Of a stretch of DNA of 64,000 bases, positions 27,114 to 38,088 are shown piece by piece. The notes under the pieces are model-generated. The model did no database searches. It was not told the DNA's origin and saw nothing but the letters and a program-made list of their open reading frames with translations. Position 1 is the first letter of the stretch. Each line of letters opens with the position of its first letter. Source of the DNA: Parus major. Its lineage: Eukaryota; Chordata; Aves; Passeriformes; Paridae. The stretch lies in contig NC_031770.1 of NCBI RefSeq assembly GCF_001522545.3, positions 23,358,296 to 23,422,295 on the forward strand, in the 5' to 3' direction. The position numbers and the translations under genes are program-made.

Positions 27114-30100
27114 GTACCAAATTGTTATTAAAATTCAAATTTTTTATATATTAAAAAACCCCAAAACCACACAGAGCAAGAGTTTGATATTTTGTCTCTG
27201 CACAACACTCAGCAGAGCTGCCTGAAGTCCAGTACGGCACAAATAAACTTTGGAGATTTACCATGTTGTTGGGCTGTATACAGAACACTTCTGAAAAGAG
27301 TTCAAAAATGGGGAGAGTATTTCTGTGGTGTGTAGTGTAGAAATGATTTCTCACTAAGGGAATAGGAAAATGTATTTCCAGTGCAAATGGAAAATTTTTC
27401 CTTTTGGTATTCATATGCTCTTTTTTTGTTGGTTTTTTTTGTCCCCCCCTCCTTCCTTCCGTCAAGGAAATTAAAGGGCAAAACTGACTTCATTGTCTGG
27501 AGCCTAAAAAGTAGGCAATAGCAAAATAACTATGAGATAATAGTAAATTGCCTAAGTTAAAGGTTTACATATTTGGGTAGAAAATCTAACCCCAAATATG
27601 GTTACTTAGTCCTTATGAAAAATATCTGTATCAGATCTCAAATGTGAAGAAAAAATATTGCTCGAGTAATTTGGAAGTTAAATGAGCTAGGACCCAAACA
27701 GCAGTGGTTTTTCTCCATGTAATACTTCCAGCTTCATACAGTAAACAAAGTGTTTGCTTAACTGCTTTTTTTTCTGTGGGTCTGTTAGACAGTGATTGCA
27801 TGGGTTCTTCAGCAGTAGGTTTTGTACCTATTCTTGTTTGCTGTGAAGAACAAGCTGCCAGATTTAGCCACAGGGCAGAGAATACTCTAATGTGTAACTC
27901 TGGTAAGTTATGTGAACAAATTCTTGGCCGCCGTAGAGTACTTTGGTAGCTTCAGTGGCTGGTTTATCTTTCAGTGTGGATGTAAATACTGTGCTGTACA
28001 GCAAGACAGGGAAATTATATACTTCAGGGAATAAAAATGCTGCAAGCAAATATAAACTGTATGAGAACAAATCAGAAGAAGATTTAGTGCCCTTCAGAAT
28101 CTGGAAAGCGAGGGTAGTGCCCCGCTCTTCTCCACTGTGTAGCATTGCATATCTTACTTTTTGTTGAATTCTTACATTTACTTTTCAACAATAGATCAGA
28201 CAGTGATCAGTGTATGTCTCTATCTGCTAGTGTGAGATGCACAGGGACAAAAGACATTCCTGCAGGAAGGTATTTCTTAGTTAGCACTTTTCCATTAATC
28301 TTACCACTGTGGCTCTTGGCACTTTGATGAGAGCCAGTCCGATTCCTGTGGTGTTCAGCTTGCATTTGTGCTGAATCACCTGCTTGATGCATTGGCTGCT
28401 CAACCCTTGAGTACATAAGAGCAGAGTGGAGTGGCCGGCATCCCTTTCATCTGAGTTAAGGTCTTTAAAAGGAGACCTGGATAGGCCAAAAGAGAAAACC
28501 TTCATATGCAGAGGGCAGCTCTCCCTGAGCTCCTGGATAACTGTCCAGGGGAGGTATTGGCAGTTCCAGTGCAGCTGAAGACACATGACTCCCTTTATCA
28601 AGACATGTTTTAGAAAGGCCTAGGAAGGTTCTGTTTCCAGGAGTTCCTTTCACTGTCATATGTTTATTACATAAATTTATTTGGTATTTGGAAGAAACAA
28701 ATTTGCTCTTTTGTAAAATTACCAGCTCGAGAAAGGGGAAAGGAAAAGCAAGTAAATGTCAATAGTAGTCCTATCTCCTTACAAAGGTAGAGTAACCATG
28801 TTTATTTCTAACACTTGTCATGTTCAACAGGAGGGAGGCCAAAGGAGACAGGCATGTTTCACCCCAGCTTATCCAGGCCTTTCTTCAGGCAGAAGCTTGA
28901 ACTGGTGCAGTAGGTGGACACAGTCATCTATTGACATGGAATTAACCTTTAGACCCCATAGCCTGCCTAGGGCTTTTCATGTTCTAACTGTGTGCGGCCA
29001 TACATCTAGCAAAAATAACAGAAAGCCTACCCATGTCCAAACTGTTACTGGTGATGAAGTTTAGTGTGTGAATTTCTTCTCTGAATGAGCAGTTTCATTT
29101 CCTGGACTGTTTCATCTTGTTCTGCAAACCTGAACATTGAGATCATGGATATAATCAGCTGCCTTCATAGCTCTACAGCAGCAGGATGTCTCATTTCAAC
29201 AATGGCATTCTAAAATACCAGAAATCACTAAAATCAGAGCCCAGGAATGTTCCTTGAACAATAGGTAGATGATGTCTCATTAACAGAGATGTGATAATGG
29301 ATGTGTTGAGAAAATTTCATCCCTATAGTTTGGACTGGAAACAGGTTTATACTTTGTACAAACAAAAACCAAACAAACAATGACTGCCAGAGACCTGTTT
29401 GATCATTTTCCTTAAGAGTAAACATTCTTCTGAAAACAGCCTCTGATAACAGTAGCCTTGATGTTTCAGAGTGACTACCATCCAAGTAGATAACAGTGCA
29501 TTGTGGTCCAAAGGATGAAACATTGTACTAAGTGAGATTGAGAGAAGTTGCAAAATTAGGACAGATAGTAACAACTTTCAACTACTCGCTTGTAGACTGA
29601 AGAAATGCCTCATCAAATTGGGTTTTGGAAAGAAGTTTTGGATGCATTAAGTGACTGCTTCCCAGAACAACTAGTCTTTAGAAACCCACAGGAAAAATTC
29701 TGGTTTTGAATTGGTTTCAGCAGTTACACAAGACCTACTAGAAGATGTATTAGTGGGAGAGCCATTCTGTACTAGCCAGTCATAATACAATTAAGCTGAA
29801 GATTTTAGCAGAAGTGAGTAAACCAAATAAATTCAGAACAAAGATATTCAGTACTCAGACTGCCACATATCTACATGATTTCCTTCCAAATTAAAATGGC
29901 AGTCAAAAGCGAAGCCTGCTTGCAGCCTGGTGATAGATAAAAACACTTTGTTAGAATCCAAGTGTACCTTGTGCTACAGTCCAGAGTGAAACCAGAGTGA
30001 TTCAGCAATTCTCATGGCCCAACAAAAATCTTAAGGAGCAAACCTTATGGCAAAGAAGTGAAATGGATAATCTGCAGTGACAAGCTCAGTGAAGAGATTA

Positions 30101-32114
30101 CCACACTGAAGATGTGGTTTCTAGGGAAGGATCAGATAAGATGAGTTTGGGTAGGAACACAAAATATGGGACTGAACTGATAGGTTAGATGATATGCTGC
30201 TTTCAGCAAGTAGCATTCACCTGAGCCTGCTGGGGGAGCGCAGAGGTGAATTGCTGATGTGTCATGGTTAAACTGGACATTAAAAGTGTGAGTGTACCTG
30301 TCATAGTAGGAATAAAGGGGACTTCTGTTTTCTTCAGCGAAAAGAGCTTCCAGTAATTTATTTCACTATACTACATTTCTTGCAACAGACTGCAAAAAGA
30401 TTAAGTGTAGTGTGCTTTGTATCCAGCAATGCAATCTAAGTCTTCTGATTAAAAAATAATAATAAATTTCTGTGCCACCAGTTAATTAAGGACTTTCAGC
30501 TATAAATTATTAATCAAAACCCCACAGTTCTCCAAGCTTTGTTCTCTATGATCACATATATGCCCTCAAGAAATGTGAAATTCTTTGTTTTGTTTTCATC
30601 TGGTTTATTTGAAAAAAAAAAAAAAAAGTCACTCTGATGGATTATATTGACATTTTAAACCAGTTAGTATATTTTACAGTAGAAATCCTGAGTGATGCTT
30701 ACAGATATGTCTGGGTTTCATATTCATGCTTTGACCTGTTTTTCAGTGTTTCTTTTCTCTGAAAGCAGTTGGAAAAGTTGAACTCCTGTCAGTCTTGGAG
30801 GCTTTGTCTCATTGGTAGATGATACACTTTAACTGAAATTAAAAAAAGAAGCAAAAAGATGTTCTTAAGAATGATATGTTAAAATTCGGTGCCCATTTTT
30901 TATTAATTTATTTTGAATGTTGCTTTTCTGTTTTCTTTATGTTTTGAGAGAAGGTAAATGAAGATACAAATAATTATGGTAATTCAAAATGGGGGGAAAT
31001 TGTTGTGAGGGAAAAAAAATTGGATCCTCATGTTCATAAAGCTACTGTTTCTTTTTTACTTTGCAGGTTACTTTGACCCTAAGAGAAAAATCTTTCTGTT
31101 ATGTTTTTAGCTGGTGTTTGTATCTTGCATTATTTCTTCACTGAGAAGTCTGTCTTGGAAGATTTAATTTTTTTTCCTTAAAAAAGAAATAGGCCATGTA
31201 CTCAAGAGTACTCTTCTCTTTCAGGTCCCAGTATTGTTTGTGTGATTCAGTATATTACAAAGTAACTTCATAGAAGAGCCTTTTAATTAATCTTTCTGTT
31301 TACCTAGCAAACCTTTGGTTTGGTTCTAATAGGTTTAAGGTTGGTAATGGCATGTATTTAAATATGTTTCAAATATGAAACTAATAAATGCACTATGAAA
31401 ATAAAGATGAGTTCTTAGCTGTCATGGCTGAAGGCATTAAAGAAGTGGTGAGAGAATCTGATATTAGTCAACTACACATCAAAACAGCCATGAGTTTTCA
31501 GAGATTATTTCCTTTCAACTCTGGTGCAGCCAAGAAGAGCCCAGGGACCAGCACCAGCATTCCAGGGCTTTGGTGGCAACTCTAAGATAGTAGCATGTAT
31601 GTCCACAAATGCAGTTTCATGGTGGGCTTACACTAATGGGAGACAGCACAAGTCATAGACCTGCCTTGACTTGCACTGAGCCTTGGCTGGCAGCACAAGG
31701 TGGTCAGGGAGCTCTGAACCAGAGGAAGGTTCCTTCCTGAGGGATGGCACTCTTGTAGAGCATCAATCTGTGTTAGCTTTGACTGCTGTAGGAGAAACCA
31801 TGAATGAAGGACACTCTCAAATCAAAGTTGCATTAATTTTAAAATCATAGTTAATGTAGTACAGCTGAAATGTGTAAATAATCATCCATGTTTTCCTGAC
31901 TGTTTTTTATTGTTAGAGCTAGTGGATAAACATTATTTCAGCAAAATGCTAACATGAAGGGATTGAGTACATAATCAAAGTGTTCTTTTGGTGGTTGTTT
32001 ATAATAAGTTGTTAAATGCCTCTCCCATCTTTTCACAGAGGACATTTTCTCCCACTTTTCTAATTTATTTGCTTGTTCTCTTTTTCCCTCCCTATGTTAC
32101 ACTTTATTTTACAG
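27114..32114 (+). other. EML4: EML4 intron 3
   Basis: 5,001 nt from gtacca to a ttttacag acceptor. It holds a T- and C-rich run at about 27420-27465, a 16-base A run at 30612-30627, and an unidentified stretch at about 29250-30250 with short coding-like open segments broken by stops. I found no intact gene and no repeat family I can name. Confidence 0.9.
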
Positions 32115-32288
32115 CGGTACAGAAAAAAAGAAGGAAAAACCTCCAGGACAAAAAGAAAAAAAAGAGGACTCTCATTCTAATGATCACAGTGCACAAACTC
32201 AAGCATCACCTTCTCCCCAGCCCTCCTCACAGACTCTCCAAACACACAGGCAAACTCCAGAAAGCAAGAGTTCTGCTCCAGCTAAAAG
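32115..32288 (+). CDS. EML4: EML4 exon 4: Lys-rich and Ser/Pro-rich linker
   Basis: 174 nt, acceptor ...ttttacag, donor gttttc, both edges in phase 2. The product runs from GTEKKKEKPPGQKEKKED through SHSNDH and QASPSPQPSSQTLQ to QTPESKSSAPAK. The Lys/Glu cluster and the Ser-Pro block are hallmarks of the disordered microtubule-contacting region. The two serines in ASPSPQ (codons at 32206 and 32212) correspond to human Ser144 and Ser146, reported NEK6/NEK7 sites that weaken microtubule binding in mitosis. The donor is poor after GT (T at +3 to +5) but is the only one that keeps frame with exon 5. Confidence 0.96.
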
Positions 32289-34390
32289 GTTTTCACACTA
32301 CCACAGTACAGAACTAGAAAATGACTGTAATGATACTGAGTTCATATTTGACAACAAGTCATGTGAAATAGTTCTAATCTCATGATCAAGTTAAGGTTTG
32401 ATACTTTTTCTGCTAGAGAAGATGCATTCAGTATGCATTGCAGCAGAACAAATAGATAAAAACGCATGTTTTTCTTTGAATATATTTTTAAGATTACAGA
32501 GTTTTTTTGTTCTCAGATTAAAATCCTAATACCATAGATTACCTCTAATCAGCTGTGATTGTAAAATATTTAATGATCACTCTGACTTGATTCTTCTCAA
32601 ATACACTTCATAGATTTTGTCTGATATAGCTGAATTATGGAGTGTATTTTCCACATGGCCATTTATTAAGTCTCATAACAGTATTTTTTAAATACTAGTA
32701 TCATTGCAACCCTTGGTTCAGAAACTTTTACTCTCAAATTGTTCTATAAAGTGACTGCAGTTTTGTTTTTGTTGCTGTTTTTTATTTCCCTTTTAAATTC
32801 CTGCTAGGTTGCAGGATGGTTTTATGCCCAGATCATAGAACTACTTGACTCGAGTAAAAATGCAGAAATTTATTTAGGGTTGCCTTATAAGTTCCCACCC
32901 ATTTTTGTGGGAATTAGGCACAGGGGGGAAAAAAAGGTATGTGTTAGAGATACTAGATTGCTTTTTGAAGTCAAGAAAATGGATTTTAAGATTTGGATGG
33001 TAGCTTTTAAATTTCAAAACTATGCAGATCACTTGTCATGGATTTTTTGGGTTTTTTTGTTTGTTTGTGTTTGTTTTTGTTTTTTTATTCATTGCCACCT
33101 TACTGTTTTGGAAGGTGTAATTTTTTTTCTTTTTTGCTCTCTGGCACTTAGAGACTGAAACAAAATGAAAATGAAATTGATTACTCTGAAATTTACTGTG
33201 GTTCACAGGATTGTTGTCTTGCATTGCTTGAATTCACAGCTCTTATAAATATTTAAACTTCCACTTGACTGGTGCATGTTATAACACTCCATAAAGGCTC
33301 TGTCTCCATGTCTTGCACAAACCTGTGAGTTGTCTGAAGCTGAACTTGCGGCCTGTTGTTCTCTTGCCTGGTATCTCCCTGTAAAGATGTCTGAAGTCTT
33401 GCTTACTAATCTTTTGCAGTGTGGGGAAAAAAATAAATGCCTTTTTTAGTCTTCTAAGGGTTTAACTTGATTTGATTAACTTATTTGTCACAGGACCTTT
33501 GAGCCTCTTGAGGTGCTGTGGAAGGAGCTTGCCATTTCTAAGGTTGCATTTCAGGACTTAACTCCTGCAAAAAGCATTTCTGACGGGATGAAGTGTGATA
33601 CTATTGGCAGGACATGTGCAAACTCTAAATCAGCTGGTTGAAGGATAATTTGGGCTAGGTTGCTTTTTGAACATGTATTCTGTGGTTAAGGCATATGCGA
33701 AATTATTGAACTAGTGACTACAAAATTTGCAAATTCCCATTAGTGTAGATTGTCTGCAATAAGATTGTTGAAAAATTACATCATAATTCATGGATTTAAT
33801 TGTCTCTAGGATCAGGCCAAACCTAGCTTGTCTTACTCATGCAAGAGGTTTGCAAACATTTGTTTCAAAAGGATTAAAGCCATTAATGTGATTTAGTATG
33901 TGCTAACTGCAAAGCTTCCATATGAAACTAATCTGATAGAACTGTTCTGCCTCAGAAATCAATGCTAAAGCTAAAGCTGGGGAACAGTTAATCAGGGGAA
34001 AAAAATTACATTGTTATCTATTTAATTGATTTTTAATTTTTTTAAGTTTATTCTTTAAGGCTTTTATATATTTAGCCTCATTTTTTCCACTATTGTAATT
34101 TGTTAGTGATGTAGTAATGAAGTATAGAGTTATTTCGTTCAAGTCTTTATGTAAGAGCATTTGGAAATGGAAAAGAATAGATAAAATGTGGCATTGTCTT
34201 GCTCAATTGTTTTCATTCATCCAGTTAGAACTTTTTGACTAATCTTTTTTCCCTGTTTCATGCTGCAGCTTGAAGGAAGATCTAGCTCTGCTTTTGTCTC
34301 CTGCTGCTTGATCTGTCCATTTGCATACAAGTTCCAATTATTGTTACATTATTATCTTGTAATTGTAAAATACTCTTTTGTTTCTTCTAG
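32289..34390 (+). other. EML4: EML4 intron 4
   Basis: 2,102 nt, from gttttc to ...tttcttctag. It contains a G/T-only run near 33043-33087 and otherwise unremarkable AT-rich sequence. No gene or known repeat was seen. Confidence 0.92.
33043..33087 (+). repeat. T/G-only low-complexity run
   Basis: About 45 bases composed of T with interspersed G (TTTG units and longer T runs). It is simple low-complexity sequence, with no sign that it belongs to a larger element. Confidence 0.65.
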
Positions 34391-34519
34391 CATAAAGAAA
34401 TCCTTGACTGTTGAAAAAGCTCACAGTGCTTGGGAGAGTTCCGATGACAGTCGTAACAAGCTGATGAGAGTAGCATCAACGTCTAAATTAATATCAAAAG
34501 TGGCAAAGAATGCAGACAA
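34391..34519 (+). CDS. EML4: EML4 exon 5: end of basic linker
   Basis: 129 nt, acceptor ...tttcttctag, donor gtatgt. It enters after two codon bases from exon 4 and leaves two bases (AA) for exon 6. The product includes IKKSLTVEKAHSAWESSDDS, then RNKLMRVASTSKLISKV and KNADK. The SDDSRNKL core and the DK end are as in human EML4. The end is placed one base before the apparent AAG because only that gives a GT donor and restores Lys with the G of exon 6. Several prolines found in the human segment are replaced here. Confidence 0.96.
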
Positions 34520-37500
34520 GTATGTATTGGTTTCATACATAAAAGCAAGAGAACTTGAGAGTCTAAATATTATGAAATCACAGAATGCTAGTGAATTTAC
34601 TGGTGTATATGCTAGGACCTTTTGCATCTTTGTTTTTACTGCGACTCCTTACATAACCTGTCAGTTTGGTGCTCTAGGTGACCATGGAATTTTAAGATTA
34701 TTATAAAGTAACTCTTGTGTAAATGTGTTTTAATATTGTCTGTTTGGATTAGCAGCATTATGACATTTTATGGCTTAATGCCAGTGATGTGAAACTTCCA
34801 TTTTTTTCCTAATTAAAGCTGATTTTAAAATGCAAGTGTATTTCCTTGAAGTCAGTTTCTGGATTTCACGTAGGATATGTTTCCAAAGTAGACTGTAATA
34901 GTTGGAACATACTTTTGTGATTTCAGAAAGGTCTCTCAGTTTAACTGTTTAGCAGGTTCCTCATTGCAGGTTCTAGACTATAGGCAGGGATCTTCTTTTC
35001 AGTGTCACCTTCAGCAGGTGATGTGCTGTAGGCAACCATTCCTCTTATGCTTTTCCTCAGCAGCAGATTTTCTTGGTTTGTGGTCTCCAGTCAAGGCCTC
35101 TGGGGGTGAGCAGCACAGAGTAGTTACTCCTGCTCCTGTCAGCACAAGGGGCAAGAGTTTGCTTCTTGCTGTAATCCCAAATTGTTGAGCCCTGTTGGGA
35201 CCCACCCTTGTCTTCAGTACTCTGCCAGTTGGGTTTCCCACTTTGTATTCACACACTTAATTTCTCTTTTTGGCTTTGTTGAAATTTTGCTGAAATAGTT
35301 GTGTTGATTCTTTGACTGACCCCTTTTCTTTTTGCCAGTATCCCCCCAGTGTGCTGGCAGCTTCTTCCAGCTTGGTGTTTGCAGATTCCTAGATCTGCTC
35401 ACTAATCTTCACTCAAATAGCCCGTAACTGGTTCAAGGCAGAACTACCTGAAAACCCATCCCATTCTGACAAATAAAGCACTTCAGACCTTTCAGATTGT
35501 TACAGAGTAATTGCCAGTTTTTATGATTATGTCTGTAGTGCCCTCCTTAGCTTGCATCTAAGACCTTCAAATACATAGTCAAGAGTGGTGTAAGTGCATT
35601 CCTTCTTCCCTGGGAATGGGAAGAACAAAAGCAAACTAATCTTGGGTGTGGATATCGGCACATTTAGTAAAGCTTTATCCTTAGCCTGAAGAGTTCTGCA
35701 GAGCAGTGGAGTGCTGTGTGTGAGGGGATTATGTCCTGCATATTTTGCAAGTATTTCCTTTCCTTTTATAATTGGTTTTCACTGTTGGAATTTAAAAGCC
35801 CTTTGGCAATTTAGATTATAGCATGACACTGCTAGATAATATTTTGGAATGACAAAACCCTCTGCCTTGATTTTTTTTTTGCTATGCTGCTAAAATACCT
35901 TTCACAGTGTGATACATATTTTAAATTTGCTAAAATTAAAAAATAAGTTTTACTTTTATTGACACTATATATTGGTTCAGATATGGTCAAAATAGGTATT
36001 TTATTTCATTTTGCTATGATTCTGCTTATTTCTGAGGGACCTCAAATGTTTTCCTTCTATAGTATCTAATGTAGAAAAAAAGGTCAGGTATCTAACAAAA
36101 GTGTGGGCAAAAAAAGATTAGTTTTAATTATTGTTAGAGAAAGTTGTCTGTTCATAACTTGGAGCTGTTATATCTTAACTATATTTGGCAAAAGCTAAGC
36201 CTCAAACATGAACTGTAGACCGTCACCTGATTGAAGAATGGATGTTGCATTGTTGTGTCCCTTGTTTTAGAGCTCCCATTTGTAACAGAGGCACTGTTTG
36301 CATACAAGGACACACATTAATAATAATTTCTTACATTCTGTGTGCCACATTTCCATAAAAATTGGTTGGTACTGTGCAAAGACGTATTGTTATAGTTAAT
36401 TTATTATTCACAATTTGAAACATTGGCCTCATCTGCTTGAATCTACGGGAGCCTTGTGCAAGGGAATAGAATCCAGCCCCTAATGTGGGCCCCAGGACAG
36501 AAATGTTTTACATATGCTTTGCACTATCAGCCCAGGATATGAACTTTGTTTACTCAGCTCAGTCTTTAAGTCAGCACTGAGCTGTAAATCAGTCTGATAA
36601 AACTGTAAGAAGTAAAAGGGTTCCCACAGCAGCCACAATTCAGTGGTGTTCAGGCAAGACTGGGTATCCAATTTAGATTTTTCATCTGGCAGTTTGGTAA
36701 AGGGTGATTCCACCGACAGCCAGAGATGACTTTCCTCATGCATATGCTTGACCCTTTGTCACTGTTACAAAAATTTGACCTCCATCCAGCTAAAAATACT
36801 GGATGCCACTCATACCTTTCTGCTGAATTTCAAATGAATTCAAGAGAGCGTTTTATGCAATATGTTCTCCTGTCAAGGAGTGCTGTTCTATTAAGAAGTA
36901 GGTCTGATGCTGGAAATTAGTATTTTTTCCCTTCTCATAAAAAAAAAAAAATTAAAAAAAAAATTACTGAGTTTTTTAATGAGTAACTCATTTCTGGCTC
37001 TGGTAAGGAGAGATGTCTCAACTACGGTCTGTTGACTTCGTGTTGCACATCCAGTAACGCTGCAGGGATTGGTATAAATGAAAGTGCAACTTTCTTACAT
37101 TTAATCCATGTGTCTAATGGAGTTAATTCCTAGAAAAATTTGTGCTGTTGTGTGCTGACAGCTTATTTTGACAGGTGTTAAATGCTTTGCATGCAGGCCT
37201 GAGGATGTTTGGCAGCTTAAAACATTTGGTTATTACAAGTTCTCACTCTCAAAATGGAATTTTCTGTGCACAAAGGAACATGCCCTCTATAATTTAGTTT
37301 TAAAAGCTTTTTGAATTTTGTAATTATCAGAATAATTCTTAGAAGCCCTTAACATAGGGCCAAAGACTAAGTTATTTGAAAGATATAGTGAGCTGCATAT
37401 AATAATATATGAATAAAAATGCACTACAGTGATCAAGATTAACTATTGAGCATCGTATACTACAGTTACACTGTACACAGAATTTGATGGTATTGCCAAA

Positions 37501-37585
37501 TGCAGTATTGGGTAAAAACTAGATGGTGTTGCCTTGATAAGCATTTTGCATATTATTAATGATAATATTTTGAATTTTTCCGCAG
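34520..37585 (+). other. EML4: EML4 intron 5
   Basis: 3,066 nt from gtatgt to tttttccgcag. It contains an A-rich run (13 A, TT, 10 A) at 36939-36963. No gene, named repeat or structured RNA was recognised. Confidence 0.92.
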
Positions 37586-37611
37586 GCACAAAGATGTCAT
37601 TGTCAGCCAAG
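37586..37611 (+). CDS. EML4: EML4 exon 6: 26-nt microexon
   Basis: 26 nt, acceptor tttttccgcag, donor gtaaat. It completes Lys with its first G, encodes HKDVIVSQ and leaves one G to start a Glu codon. The human counterpart reads HKDVIINQ as I recall it. The length is not a multiple of three, so skipping would shift the frame and reach a stop within exon 7. In human tumours the end of this exon is the breakpoint of EML4-ALK variant 3a. Confidence 0.96.
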
Positions 37612-38055
37612 GTAAATAAAAACGTTGATTTTTAAATACTGGATGAAGCTGAAAATATTTGCTTTTGACTGAATAGTATTTTGTCTAAATGAATACATTG
37701 GGACATATGCTTATGAAGCAGGGGTTTGGAGGTTATATGGCATTAATCAACTCCAAGAATTCATTTGGCAAAAAGGTACTCCAGACATATATATGATTAT
37801 TGAGGTTATGGAGAAATACCTCATCAGATTGGATCTTTAATAAGTACAGAAGTTTTTTGGTAGGTGGGTGGTGGGAGGATTTGAGTTACTTTTGTAAAAT
37901 AAACTCCTTTTTAAAAATTATTTTCTCTATGTATGTGCACAGAGTGGTTATGAAAACAAAAATCTAAAGTTTTGATCAATGTGCCAGTCTTCATCCAAGC
38001 AGGTGTGAGACTTTAGAAGTAGTTTTAAGATATTTTATTTCTGTCCCATAACTAG
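37612..38055 (+). other. EML4: EML4 intron between exons 6 and 6b
   Basis: A short 444-nt intron from gtaaat to the acceptor cccataactag, which has a weak pyrimidine tract. Nothing else was recognised. The weak acceptor fits an exon that is included only part of the time. Confidence 0.9.
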
Positions 38056-38088
38056 CAAAAATGTCAACTCGTGAAAAAAACAGCCAAG
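38056..38088 (+). CDS. EML4: EML4 exon 6b: 33-nt alternative cassette exon
   Basis: 33 nt between acceptor ...actag and donor gtaaga, with both edges in phase 1. It inserts 11 residues, AKMSTREKNSQ, between exons 6 and 7 without changing frame. From memory the same 11 residues are encoded by the human alternative exon that separates EML4-ALK variants 3a and 3b, so the cassette is conserved between mammals and this lineage. It lies between the basic linker and the HELP motif and adds Ser/Thr and basic residues. No transcript evidence is available here; usage is inferred from conservation and splice signals. Confidence 0.92.

Noticed and set aside
28400..28650. GC-richer stretch in intron 3 considered as another CR1 copy
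   Set aside because: None of the diagnostic CR1 3' end phrases could be matched on either strand.
36480..36963. Possible retrocopy ending in the A-rich run at 36939-36963
   Set aside because: No recognisable coding or 3' UTR sequence precedes the A run and no target-site duplication was evident, so it is more likely a simple A-rich tract.
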